Shown here: in pieces, positions 1 through 6,602 of the stretch
Numbering within the stretch: the stretch's first letter is position 1
How the letters are laid out: each line of letters starts with the position of its first letter
From: JAXMAO01 sp046350375
Lineage (GTDB): Bacteria; Planctomycetota; Phycisphaerae; UBA1845; UTPLA1
Reading direction: 5' to 3'
DNA length: 15,345 nucleotides
Assembly (NCBI GenBank): GCA_046350375.1
Contig: JAXMAO010000018.1
Span: forward strand, 1 to 15,345
Position numbers and translations under genes: made by a program
The notes under the pieces: model-generated
Databases searched by the model: none
Told to the model about the DNA's origin: nothing
The model's input: the letters and a program-made list of their open reading frames with translations, nothing else

Positions 1-88
1 GCGACCATCCCTCGGACGCAACCCTGAGCGACCCCGTCCGCCGCACGCTCGACACCCACGCGCCCGATTCGCGCACACGGATCGTCAT
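1..88 (-). CDS. possible downstream operon gene, partial (N-terminus only)
   Basis: An ATG at 88-86 shares an ATGA overlap with the coaB stop codon (TGA at 87-85), the same arrangement used elsewhere in this operon. Reading leftwards gives 29 codons without a stop to the window edge, beginning MTIRVRESGAW. The fragment is too short to recognise. It does not resemble the N-terminus of PriA, which follows coaBC in many bacteria. The overlap is seen; that it is a gene is inferred, and in GC-rich DNA a 29-codon open stretch is weak evidence. Confidence 0.35.
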   Translation of the reverse strand, partial: MTIRVRESGAWVSSVRRTGSLRVASEGWS

Positions 89-720
89 GCATCCGTCCCG
101 GCCAGCGACTCGATCCGCCGGATCAGCCGCGCCGCAATCGCCCGCTTGCTCGCCCGCCAGCGCTGCCAGCGCCCGGCGCGGTCAAGCAGCTCATATTCCG
201 CTACATCAGCTCCGATATTGCGCGGACCGTTCAGCAGGACCAGGTCGAAGTTCTTCCGCGCCATCTTCTGCCGCGCATGGGCCCGGCCGGAATGGTCCTC
301 CAGCGCGAAGCCCACCGCGATCCGCCGTCCCTTCACCCGCCCCAGCGTCGCCGCGATGTCCGGCGTCGCCACCAGCCGCACCGACAGCGCCCCGCCCGCT
401 TTGGCGCGCTTCTGCCGCGCACGCCGCGCCGGCCGCCAGTCGCACACCGCCGCGGCATACACCAGCACCTCGGCCGTGCGGAACGCGGCGCGGGCCGCGG
501 CCAGCATCTCGGCCGCACTCACCACCCGCACCACGCGCACGCCGCGCGGCGCGGGCAATTCCACCGGCCCGCTCACCAGCGTGACGCGATGGCCGCGCCG
601 CGCCGCCGCCGTCGCGATGGCGTATCCCATCTTGCCCGACGAGGGATTCGAGATGAATCGAATGGTGTCGAAGTATTCGCGCGTCGGCCCGGCCGTCACG
701 AGAATGCGCAGCCGGCGCAT
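85..720 (-). CDS. coaB: phosphopantothenate--cysteine ligase (CoaB, stand-alone)
   Basis: CoaB joins 4'-phosphopantothenate to cysteine using a nucleoside triphosphate, the second step of coenzyme A synthesis from pantothenate, in the cytoplasm. The 211-residue product begins with the family signature: TAGPTREYFD at residues 9-18 and ISNPSSGKMGYAIA at 23-36. AAAVCDWRP (89-97) matches the usual AAAVADYRP block, and QKMARKNFDLVLLN (151-164) matches the conserved lysine-rich substrate-binding segment. The ATG at 720 is chosen because homologues begin right at this first beta strand; the frame stays open upstream, but only as the shadow of coaC. The upstream coaC stop overlaps this start as TGATG, so translation is probably by re-initiation. 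In most bacteria this domain is fused C-terminal to CoaC; here it is separate. Its length and motifs look complete. Confidence 0.93.
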   Translation of the reverse strand: MRRLRILVTAGPTREYFDTIRFISNPSSGKMGYAIATAAARRGHRVTLVSGPVELPAPRGVRVVRVVSAAEMLAAARAAFRTAEVLVYAAAVCDWRPARRARQKRAKAGGALSVRLVATPDIAATLGRVKGRRIAVGFALEDHSGRAHARQKMARKNFDLVLLNGPRNIGADVAEYELLDRAGRWQRWRASKRAIAARLIRRIESLAGTDA

Positions 721-1346
721 CACGACGGCGATCCGGACGCGCGCCCGCGCGGCGGCTGTCGCAGCAATAGCGCGGCGCACTGCGCGACAATCTCGTCCGG
801 CTCGGCCATTCGCCCGGCCCCCACCGTGCGGCAGGCCAGCCAGCCGCTGCCCGGGCCGACGAAGTGATGTCCTGCCTCGCGCAGCGTCGCCACGTTTCGC
901 TGCACGAACGGGTTCTCCCACATGCGCGTGTTCATCGCCGGCGCCAGCAGCACCGGCCCGGCGACCGATAGCAGCAGCGTGCTGACCAGGTCGTCGGCCA
1001 GTCCGTGGGCGATCTTGGCGAGAATGTTGGCCGTGGCCGGCGCAACCAGCACCAGGTCGGCCGCCTCGGTCAGCGCCAGGTGCTGCGGATCGAACGGATC
1101 GGCGACCGTCCACAGGCTGGTGACGGCCGGCCGCGCGGTGAGCGACTCGAACGTGAGCGGCGTGACGAAGCGCCGTGCCGCGCGGGTCATGGCGACGCGC
1201 ACGGCCGCGCCGCGCTGCACCAGGGCCGACACCACCGCGGCGCACTTGTAGGCCGCGATGCCGCCGCACACGGCCACCAGGACGTGGTAGCCCGACAGCG
1301 CCGCGGGGTCAGGCGTCGGCGGATTGGGGCAGGCCGGGCTTTGCAA
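720..1346 (-). CDS. coaC: phosphopantothenoylcysteine decarboxylase (CoaC, stand-alone)
   Basis: A flavin (FMN)-dependent decarboxylase converting 4'-phosphopantothenoylcysteine to 4'-phosphopantetheine in CoA synthesis. The 208-residue product shows the HFCD flavoprotein signature: GGIAAYK (28-34), the catalytic histidine H89 in PQHLALTEAADL, the APATAN block (102-107), PAMNTRMW (136-143), and the active-site cysteine C172 in the LACR flap. The start is uncertain. No ATG or GTG lies before the first beta strand; the best choice is TTG at 1346, preceded at 8 bases by GAAGG. This start lies inside the end of rpoZ (38-base overlap), consistent with coupling. The stop overlaps the coaB ATG by one base. 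The last ten or so residues are polar and extra to the fold, perhaps the remnant of the linker of a fused CoaBC. Confidence 0.92.
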   Translation of the reverse strand: MQSPACPNPPTPDPAALSGYHVLVAVCGGIAAYKCAAVVSALVQRGAAVRVAMTRAARRFVTPLTFESLTARPAVTSLWTVADPFDPQHLALTEAADLVLVAPATANILAKIAHGLADDLVSTLLLSVAGPVLLAPAMNTRMWENPFVQRNVATLREAGHHFVGPGSGWLACRTVGAGRMAEPDEIVAQCAALLLRQPPRGRASGSPS

Positions 1347-1548
1347 GGTTGCTGCCTTCGTAGTCGATGCTCAGCTTGTCCTGCAGGATCTCGTCGATGA
1401 TGACCTCCATCGCCGTGCGGTCGCCGGGGTCGACCATCGGCCGCGCCCCCTGCATCAGTTCCAGCCAGCGGCGCTGAATGAGCGCCGCGAGCTTGAACCG
1501 CCCGCCCACCTTCTCCACGATCCGGTCACTCCGCAAGGCATCAATCAT
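1309..1548 (-). CDS. rpoZ: DNA-directed RNA polymerase omega subunit
   Basis: A small subunit that helps fold and recruit the beta-prime chain of RNA polymerase. The 79-residue product has the omega core: KVGGRFKLAALIQRRWLELM (14-33), comparable to the usual K.GNRF.LV..A.RRA.QL pattern, then a short loop and AMEVIIDEILQDKL (46-59), the second conserved helix. Length is typical. The ATG at 1548 overlaps the gmk stop as ATGA, and the gmk-rpoZ-coaBC order is a strongly conserved neighbourhood that supports the call, because omega proteins are short and diverge quickly. The C-terminal tail of about 15 residues after the core shows nothing recognisable. Confidence 0.88.
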   Translation of the reverse strand: MIDALRSDRIVEKVGGRFKLAALIQRRWLELMQGARPMVDPGDRTAMEVIIDEILQDKLSIDYEGSNLAKPGLPQSADA

Positions 1549-2171
1549 TCCACCAGCTCCTTCACGACCGCCTGGGTGATGGTCTGCACGGTCTGCTCCA
1601 GGCTGTCGTTCACGATGAATTGGTTGTAGCACCCGCACTCGCGCGCGAAGCCCACCTCGCCGTCGGCCCGCGCCAGCCGCGCGGCGATCTCGGCCTGCGG
1701 ATTGGCCTGCCGCGCCGTGATCCGCCGCCGCTGCTCCTCCGGCGTCGGCGGCAGCAGGAAAAACGCCAGCAGCTCCGGATGCCGCTGCCGCACCTGCTGC
1801 GTGCCGTGAATGTCGATCTCCAGCACGATCACCCGCCGCTCCGCCAGCGCCCGCTCGACCGGCTCGGCCGGCGTGCCATAGTAATGGCCATAGACCTCGG
1901 CCCATTCCAGCAGCCGCCCGGCGTCGCGCAGCCGCGCAAACTCGTCGCGCGTCACGAAGCGATAGCTCTGGTCGCGCACCTCGCCCGGCCGGATGCCGCG
2001 CGTCGTGTACGAAACGCTGAACTCGGCCGGCAGCGCGGCGCACAGCCGCGCACAGACCGTGCTCTTGCCCACCCCCGACGGACCCGACACGATCACGACC
2101 GCGCCGCGGCGCCACTGTCCGGCCGGCGCGGCCCCGGTCGAACCCTGTTTCGTGCCCGCCTGGCTACTCAA
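1545..2171 (-). CDS. gmk: guanylate kinase
   Basis: Phosphorylates GMP to GDP with ATP, in the cytoplasm, for nucleotide supply and GMP recycling. In the 208-residue product the P-loop is GPSGVGKST (30-38); the GMP-binding segment is SVSYTTRGIRPGE (52-64), with the two conserved arginines R58 and R61; HYYGTP (96-101) and VLEIDIHGTQQV (116-127) are the other family blocks. The N-terminus has about 22 extra Gly/Ala/Gln-rich residues before the first strand. The start is TTG at 2171, overlapping the yicC end by 8 bases; no ATG exists before the P-loop, so the real start could also be a rarer codon slightly downstream. The stop overlaps the rpoZ start by 4 bases. Confidence 0.95.
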   Translation of the reverse strand: MSSQAGTKQGSTGAAPAGQWRRGAVVIVSGPSGVGKSTVCARLCAALPAEFSVSYTTRGIRPGEVRDQSYRFVTRDEFARLRDAGRLLEWAEVYGHYYGTPAEPVERALAERRVIVLEIDIHGTQQVRQRHPELLAFFLLPPTPEEQRRRITARQANPQAEIAARLARADGEVGFARECGCYNQFIVNDSLEQTVQTITQAVVKELVE

Positions 2172-3048
2172 CGTTCTGCACCTGTTCCTTGATCCGGTCG
2201 ATGATCGTCTTCATGTCGACCACCAGCCGCGCAATCGACCCGTCGTTCGCCTTGCTGCCCACCGTGTTCGCCTCGCGCAGCATCTCCTGAGCCAGGAAGT
2301 CGAGCTTCCGACCGGCCTCCTCGGGCACGTCGCACAGCGCCGCGAAGTGATCCAGGTGGCCATCCAGCCGCGTCAGCTCCTCGTTCACGTCGCTGCGGTC
2401 GGCGAAGATGGCGATCTCGCGGATCAGGTCGTCGGCCTTGAGCGACAGCTCGTTGGCGGCCATCAGCGCGTTCACCCGCGCCCGCAGCTTCTGCTGATAT
2501 TCCTCCACCACGCGCGGGCCGCGCTGCCGCACCTGCGCCACCAGCGCCCGCAGCTTTTCGCACTGCGACAGCAGATCGTTCCGCAGCGCCGCCCCTTCCA
2601 CCTGGCGCATCTCAACCAGCCGCGACACCGCCGCGTCGGTCAGCGACTCGACCAGCGTCCGAAACGTGGCCAGCGTGTTCGCATCGACCGTCCGCGCCTG
2701 GGCTACGCCCGGCAGCGTCACCAGCGCCGCCAGATCGATCGCGCCGTTCAGCCCCAGCGACTTGCCGACAGAAAGCAGCCGGTCGGCATACGCCCGCAGC
2801 GCCGCCACGTTGATCTCGCTGGCCGCAGCCGGGCTTTCGTCCTTCATCGTCAGCGAAAAGGTGATGCTGCCGCGGCCGACGCGGTCGCGCAGCCGCTTCT
2901 CGACCACCGTCTCCAGCCCGCCGAGCGACTCGGGCAGCTTGATCGCCGCCTTGAAGTAGCGGTTATTGAGGCTGCGGATCTCGACCCGCCACGAGACCCC
3001 GGCCTCGTGCCGTTCCGATGCGCCGAAACCCGTCATGCTGAGAATCAT
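2164..3048 (-). CDS. yicC: YicC family endoribonuclease
   Basis: A YicC/YloC family protein of 294 residues. Members are reported to be endoribonucleases involved in RNA and sRNA turnover. The N-terminus MILSMTGFGASE is the hallmark start of the family, followed by VEIRSLNNRYFKAAIKLPE (22-40), characteristic of the YicC N-terminal domain. The C-terminal DUF1732-type domain contains DVNEELTRLDGHLDHF and RKLDFLAQEMLREANTVGSK, ending in the helix VVDMKTIIDRIKEQVQNVE; the conserved glutamates and the E-x-x-R-E-x-N-T pattern are intact. The first ATG (3048) is chosen because homologues begin with three or four residues before MTGFG. The next gene downstream is gmk, the usual neighbour. About 96 bases separate it from secG upstream; I see no clear promoter there. 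Confidence 0.95.
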   Translation of the reverse strand: MILSMTGFGASERHEAGVSWRVEIRSLNNRYFKAAIKLPESLGGLETVVEKRLRDRVGRGSITFSLTMKDESPAAASEINVAALRAYADRLLSVGKSLGLNGAIDLAALVTLPGVAQARTVDANTLATFRTLVESLTDAAVSRLVEMRQVEGAALRNDLLSQCEKLRALVAQVRQRGPRVVEEYQQKLRARVNALMAANELSLKADDLIREIAIFADRSDVNEELTRLDGHLDHFAALCDVPEEAGRKLDFLAQEMLREANTVGSKANDGSIARLVVDMKTIIDRIKEQVQNVE

Positions 3049-3144
3049 GACCAGATCCGTCCCCTGCGATGAACGCCTGGACTGCTCGATGCCGGCAACG
3101 ACGCCGCGGCCACGCCTGCGCCGCGCCGCGGTCCATCCGCTGGC

Positions 3145-3678
3145 CTACGGCTTTGGATGATCGGCAGTCGACCCGGCCGGCGCGCCGCCCGCCGGCGCGG
3201 CCGCCGGAGGCGTCGCGGGGGGAACAGCCGTCGACGAACCGCCCGCAGCCGGTGCAGCCGGCGAACCGCTACCCGCCGAGGGCGCGGGCTTCGCCGGTGC
3301 GGCCGACGAGCCGCCGGTCTGAACCGCGACCGGCTTCTGCCCCGCGGGCGTGCCGGCCGGCAGGGCCGGTGTGGGCGGCGGTGCGGTGTCGCTGCCGCCC
3401 GGCGGCGCGGTCAGCCCCATTTCCTGCGCCGAGCGCTGCGGCTGAAACGCGTAGTTCGCCACCACCGCCAGCAGCAGCAGAAACGCCGTCATGCCGACCG
3501 TGACCCAGGTCAGAAAATCGCCCGTCTTCGTGCCGAAGGCCGAGTGGCCGCCGACGCCGCCGAACGCGCCCGACAGCCCCGAGCCGCGGTTCTTTTGCAG
3601 CAGCACCAGGCCGATCAGCAGCAGCGCCGTCAGAATGAACACAACCGCCAGAATCGACTGGAAAAACGTGGCCAACAT
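3145..3678 (-). CDS. secG: preprotein translocase subunit SecG with long Pro/Ala-rich tail
   Basis: A small inner-membrane partner of SecYE that assists protein export. Of 177 residues, the first 80 form a complete SecG: transmembrane segment 1 at about 6-27, then the cytoplasmic loop LLQKNRGSGLSGAFGG (26-41) with SAFGTKTGDFLTWVT (46-60), then transmembrane segment 2 at about 58-77. Residues 80-177 are a low-complexity Pro/Ala/Gly/Ser tail. Typical SecG has about 75-115 residues, so the tail roughly doubles the protein. The start is ATG 3678 with AAGG close upstream; longer in-frame readings run into the tpiA end and carry no SecG similarity. The tpiA-secG order is widespread, and the 86-base gap suits co-transcription. 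Confidence 0.92.
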   Translation of the reverse strand: MLATFFQSILAVVFILTALLLIGLVLLQKNRGSGLSGAFGGVGGHSAFGTKTGDFLTWVTVGMTAFLLLLAVVANYAFQPQRSAQEMGLTAPPGGSDTAPPPTPALPAGTPAGQKPVAVQTGGSSAAPAKPAPSAGSGSPAAPAAGGSSTAVPPATPPAAAPAGGAPAGSTADHPKP

Positions 3679-3764
3679 GCCTTGTGCCCTGTATCGACTA
3701 GCCAACCCGCGCCGGGAGTCGGCCGGCGAACGTCTCTTGTGACCTGACGATTCGACGTGAACCG

Positions 3765-4568
3765 CTAGCCCAAGCCCTTCGCAGCGACGCAACCGGAAAT
3801 GATACCCAGAAAATCGGCGGCGACCAGACTCGCGCCGCCCACCAGCGCCCCATCGACATCGGCCGACCGCAGCAACTCGGCGGCGTTGGCCGGCTTGACG
3901 CTCCCGCCGTACAGAATCCGCACCGCCCCGGCGGCCGCCCCCCCAAAATCTTGTAATATCATATTGCGTATATGCTTATGTGCTTCGGCCGCCTGCTCCG
4001 GCGTGGCGTTCCGACCCGTCCCGATCGCCCAGACCGGCTCATACGCCACCACCAGCCGCGACACCTGCGGCGCCGATAAACCAGATAATCCGACCTGGAT
4101 CTGTCGCGTCAACACCGCCGCCGTCTGCCCCGCGTCGCGCTCCGCCAGCGTCTCGCCCACGCACACGATCGGCGTCAGCCCTTCGGCCAGCGCGAACCGC
4201 GCCTTGCGATTCACCAGCGCGTCGTCCTCGCCGCGCACGTGCCCCGCCGCGTCCACCGAGCCGATCGTATGCCGCCGCTCGCTGTGGCCGACGATCACAT
4301 ACTGGCAGCCCGCCTCCTTCAGCATCGCGGCGCTGACCGCCCCCGTAAACGCCCCCTTTGCCTCCGGCCACAGGTCCTGACCGCCCAGCGCGATCGGCGT
4401 CCCCGAAACCGCCTTGGCCGCCGGCATCAGATAGACGAACGACGGACAGACCGCCACGTCCAGCGCCAGCGGCGCCCGCAGCCCCGCCGCGACGCCGGCG
4501 ATCAGCTCGCGCGTCGACTTCAGATCCCCGTTCATCTTCCAGTTGCCCGCGACAAACGGACGGCGCAT
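3765..4568 (-). CDS. tpiA: triose-phosphate isomerase
   Basis: Interconverts dihydroxyacetone phosphate and glyceraldehyde 3-phosphate in glycolysis and gluconeogenesis. The 267-residue TIM barrel has all catalytic residues: N9 and K11 in AGNWKMN (7-13), H95 in VIVGHSERR (91-99), and E177 in VAYEPVWAIGTG (174-185), followed by the flexible loop and the phosphate-binding ILYGGSV (218-224). Usual length is about 250; an insert of roughly ten residues (TIGSVDAAGHV) follows SERR, where most enzymes go straight to the G-E-x-D segment. The start ATG 4568 gives the standard M-R-R-P-x-V-A-G-N N-terminus; the frame stays open upstream but has no similarity to the family. A TATGAT element on the minus strand (4650-4645) is a likely -10. 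Confidence 0.97.
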   Translation of the reverse strand: MRRPFVAGNWKMNGDLKSTRELIAGVAAGLRAPLALDVAVCPSFVYLMPAAKAVSGTPIALGGQDLWPEAKGAFTGAVSAAMLKEAGCQYVIVGHSERRHTIGSVDAAGHVRGEDDALVNRKARFALAEGLTPIVCVGETLAERDAGQTAAVLTRQIQVGLSGLSAPQVSRLVVAYEPVWAIGTGRNATPEQAAEAHKHIRNMILQDFGGAAAGAVRILYGGSVKPANAAELLRSADVDGALVGGASLVAADFLGIISGCVAAKGLG

Positions 4569-4644
4569 CTGCAACTCCACGACGGGTGCAACTCGGCCCG
4601 CACGCCGACGCGGCCACACCGCGCCCCGCGGGCCAGCGGCGGCC

Positions 4645-4650
4645 ATCATA
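4645..4650 (-). promoter_or_regulatory. probable -10 element for the tpiA operon
   Basis: The minus strand reads TATGAT, five of six matching the sigma-70-type TATAAT, about 77 bases upstream of the tpiA ATG. No good -35 hexamer is visible at 16-18 bases (the best positions are G/C-rich). The same hexamer or TATCAT occurs before paoA, the tRNA, glyS and the beta-helix gene, which supports the call. Confidence 0.45.
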
Positions 4651-4721
4651 GTCGCACGACGCGATCCGCGCCTCACCCGGGTCCGCGACACACGTGGTCC
4701 GCCTCGCACGCGGTCCGCCGA

Positions 4722-4750
4722 TTGCGACCGATCGCGCCCGGCGCTATCAT
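4722..4750 (+). promoter_or_regulatory. predicted promoter of the paoABC operon
   Basis: TTGCGA (4722-4727), a 17-base spacer, and TATCAT (4745-4750). This is the best sigma-70-like promoter in the window and points to a start near 4757, giving a leader of about 36 bases before the paoA ATG. It lies back to back with the tpiA -10 element about 95 bases away, so the two operons diverge from one 224-base intergenic region. Confidence 0.6.
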
Positions 4751-4792
4751 GCCCCCGGTTCAGCTCGACGACACGCACAGCGAGACCTGGCC

Positions 4793-5425
4793 ATGCCCGA
4801 TCCTGCCCCGCACAACCCCGACGGTCTGTCGCGGCGCGAATTCGTCGCTTCCACCGTCGCCGCCGGGGCCGCCCTGGCGGCCGGCGAACTCACCCACGCC
4901 GAACCGACCTCCGCCCCGGCCGGCAGCGGCGATGCTGTGGCCCGCGCAGAGCCCATCGAACTGTCGCTCAACGTCAACGGCGCAACCCGCACCGCCCGCG
5001 TCGACCCGCGCGCCACGCTGCTCGACGCATTGCGCGACGGGCTCGGGCTCACCGGCGCCAAGAAAGGCTGCGACCACGGCCAGTGCGGCTCATGCACCGT
5101 GCTCATGGACGGGCGCCGCGTCAACGCCTGCCTGGTCTTCGCCCGCGCCGCGGTCGGCGCGGCCATCGCCACCGTCGAAGGGCTGGCCCACGGCGACGTG
5201 CTGCACCCGGTTCAGGCGGCCTTCCTGGAGCACGACGCCTTGCAGTGCGGCTTCTGCACTCCGGGCCAGATCTGCTCCGCGGTCGGGCTCGTTCACGAAG
5301 GCCACGCCACCTCCGACGCCGACATCCGCGAGCAGATGAGCGGCAACCTCTGCCGCTGCGGCGCCTACGCCAACATCGTCGCCGCCGTTCACGACGTCCT
5401 GCCCGGCAACGCGCAGCTCGGCTGA
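4793..5425 (+). CDS. paoA: aldehyde oxidoreductase, 2Fe-2S subunit with Tat signal (PaoA/YagT-like)
   Basis: The small subunit of a periplasmic molybdenum hydroxylase that oxidises aldehydes to carboxylic acids; it carries two [2Fe-2S] clusters that pass electrons from the molybdenum site. The 210-residue protein starts with a twin-arginine signal: SRREF at 13-17 and an Ala-rich hydrophobic stretch to about residue 30, so the folded complex is probably exported by Tat. The ferredoxin-like domain has C93, C98, C101 and C113 (CDHGQCGSC and NAC), and the second cluster has C152, C155, C187 and C189 (CGFC and CRC). All eight ligands are present. The ATG at 4793 is chosen because it puts the Tat motif in its normal place; the frame is open further upstream but would bury the signal. 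paoB follows after 22 bases. Confidence 0.93.
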   Translation: MPDPAPHNPDGLSRREFVASTVAAGAALAAGELTHAEPTSAPAGSGDAVARAEPIELSLNVNGATRTARVDPRATLLDALRDGLGLTGAKKGCDHGQCGSCTVLMDGRRVNACLVFARAAVGAAIATVEGLAHGDVLHPVQAAFLEHDALQCGFCTPGQICSAVGLVHEGHATSDADIREQMSGNLCRCGAYANIVAAVHDVLPGNAQLG

Positions 5426-5447
5426 CTTGTCGCGCGAGGGGAACTCG

Positions 5448-6431
5448 ATGCGCCCGTTCGGATACAGCCGCCACGACAAGCTCAACGACGCCATGCGGGC
5501 CGCGATGCGCCAGCGCGGATCGGCCTACCTGGCGGGCGGCACCTCGCTGGTAGACCTGATGAAGCTCGGCGTCGAGTCGCCCGAGACGCTCGTCGACATT
5601 GCCCACGTTCCCCTGACGCAGATCGACGCCAACGATTCCGGCGCGTCCATCGGCGCGCTGGTCCGCAACAGCGACCTCGCCTATCACCCCGCCATCCGCG
5701 AGCGCTACCCCGTGCTCTCGCAGGCCATTCTCTCCGGCGCCAGCCCGCAGCTCCGCAACATGGCCACCCTGGGCGGAAACCTGATGCAGCGCCCGCGCTG
5801 CGCCTACTTCCGCGACAACCACTCGCCGTGCAACAAGCGCGCCCCCGGCAGCGGCTGCGCCGCGCTGGCCGGCGACCACCGCATGCACGCCCTGCTCGGC
5901 ACCAGTGACAGCTGCATCGCCACCCACCCGTCCGACCTGTGCGTGGCGCTGGCCGTGCTCGACCCTGTCGTCCACGTGCAGGCCGCCAAGGATCACAAGA
6001 CCATCCCCTTCGCACAGTTCCATCGCGAGCCGGGCACCGACCCGACGCGCGAGACCATCCTGAAGCCCGGCGAATTCATCCTCGGCGTCGACCTGCCGTG
6101 GCTGCCGTTCTTCAGGAAATCGTGCTACGTCAAGGCCCGCGACCGCGCCAGCTACGAGTTCGCCCTGGCGTCGGCCGCCGTCGTGCTCGACATCCACAAC
6201 GGCCGCATCGCCACCGCCCGCGTCGCGCTGGGCGGCGTCGCCACGCGCCCATGGCGCTCGACCGAGGCCGAACGCGCCCTCATCGGCTCCGGCGCGACCC
6301 CCAGCGTCTACCGCGCCGCCGCCGACGCCGCGATGCGTGCCGCCCGGCCGCGCGAGCACAACTCGTTCAAGATCGAGCTCTGCCGGCGCGTCATCGTCCG
6401 CGCGCTCGAGACCGCGGCGGCGCTGTCCTAG
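5448..6431 (+). CDS. paoB: aldehyde oxidoreductase, FAD and 4Fe-4S subunit (PaoB/YagS-like)
   Basis: The middle subunit of the PaoABC-type enzyme; it binds FAD and relays electrons to the acceptor. The 327-residue product has the two FAD-binding segments of the CO-dehydrogenase flavoprotein family: AGGTSLVDLMKL (29-40) and GASPQLRNMATLGGNL (97-112). It also has the insertion that sets the PaoB branch apart: C118, C128 and C137 in PRCAYFRDNHSPCNK and PGSGC, plus C156 in SDSCIATHPSD, which can supply four ligands for a [4Fe-4S] cluster. This supports PaoB rather than an XDH-type FAD subunit. ATG 5448 is preferred over the upstream in-frame TTG at 5427 because GAGGGGA (5436-5442) sits five bases before it and the protein then begins MRPFGYSR, as in the family. 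There is no signal peptide; it presumably rides out with PaoA. Confidence 0.93.
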   Translation: MRPFGYSRHDKLNDAMRAAMRQRGSAYLAGGTSLVDLMKLGVESPETLVDIAHVPLTQIDANDSGASIGALVRNSDLAYHPAIRERYPVLSQAILSGASPQLRNMATLGGNLMQRPRCAYFRDNHSPCNKRAPGSGCAALAGDHRMHALLGTSDSCIATHPSDLCVALAVLDPVVHVQAAKDHKTIPFAQFHREPGTDPTRETILKPGEFILGVDLPWLPFFRKSCYVKARDRASYEFALASAAVVLDIHNGRIATARVALGGVATRPWRSTEAERALIGSGATPSVYRAAADAAMRAARPREHNSFKIELCRRVIVRALETAAALS

Positions 6432-6602
6432 CGCGTCCGTCGGTCGAAAGCGGCGGCTGAGCTCGGAGGGAGTGGCGCGGCCGAATTCCCGGGTGGCATG
6501 GGCCAAGACTTGGGTGGCACGGGCTTTCAGCCCGTGAGGCCAGTGCCGCTCGATGGACGCAACGGGCGAATGGTAAGCGCGACCCAACGGAGAGATTCGC
6601 AC
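6432..6602 (+). repeat. REP-like palindrome and direct repeat between paoB and paoC
   Basis: The 171-base gap inside the operon is unusual, as paoB and paoC homologues are normally close. It holds two copies of GGGTGGCAYGGGC (6491-6503 and 6512-6524), 21 bases apart. The second copy runs into a perfect hairpin: CACGGGCT (6518-6525), loop TTC, AGCCCGTG (6529-6536). The pattern resembles dispersed REP-type elements. Within a transcript it could stabilise mRNA or tune paoC expression. The paoC ribosome binding site, GGAG at 6589-6592, lies downstream. Confidence 0.55.

Noticed and set aside
721..1269. N-terminal extension of coaB up to 1269
   Set aside because: This part is an out-of-frame reading of coaC; homologues start at MRRLRILV (720), which overlaps the coaC stop.
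3145..3440. secG tail as a frameshift artefact
   Set aside because: Pro/Ala/Gly-rich composition in the same frame is continuous with good codon use to a clean stop, and such tails are plausible; kept as a real extension.
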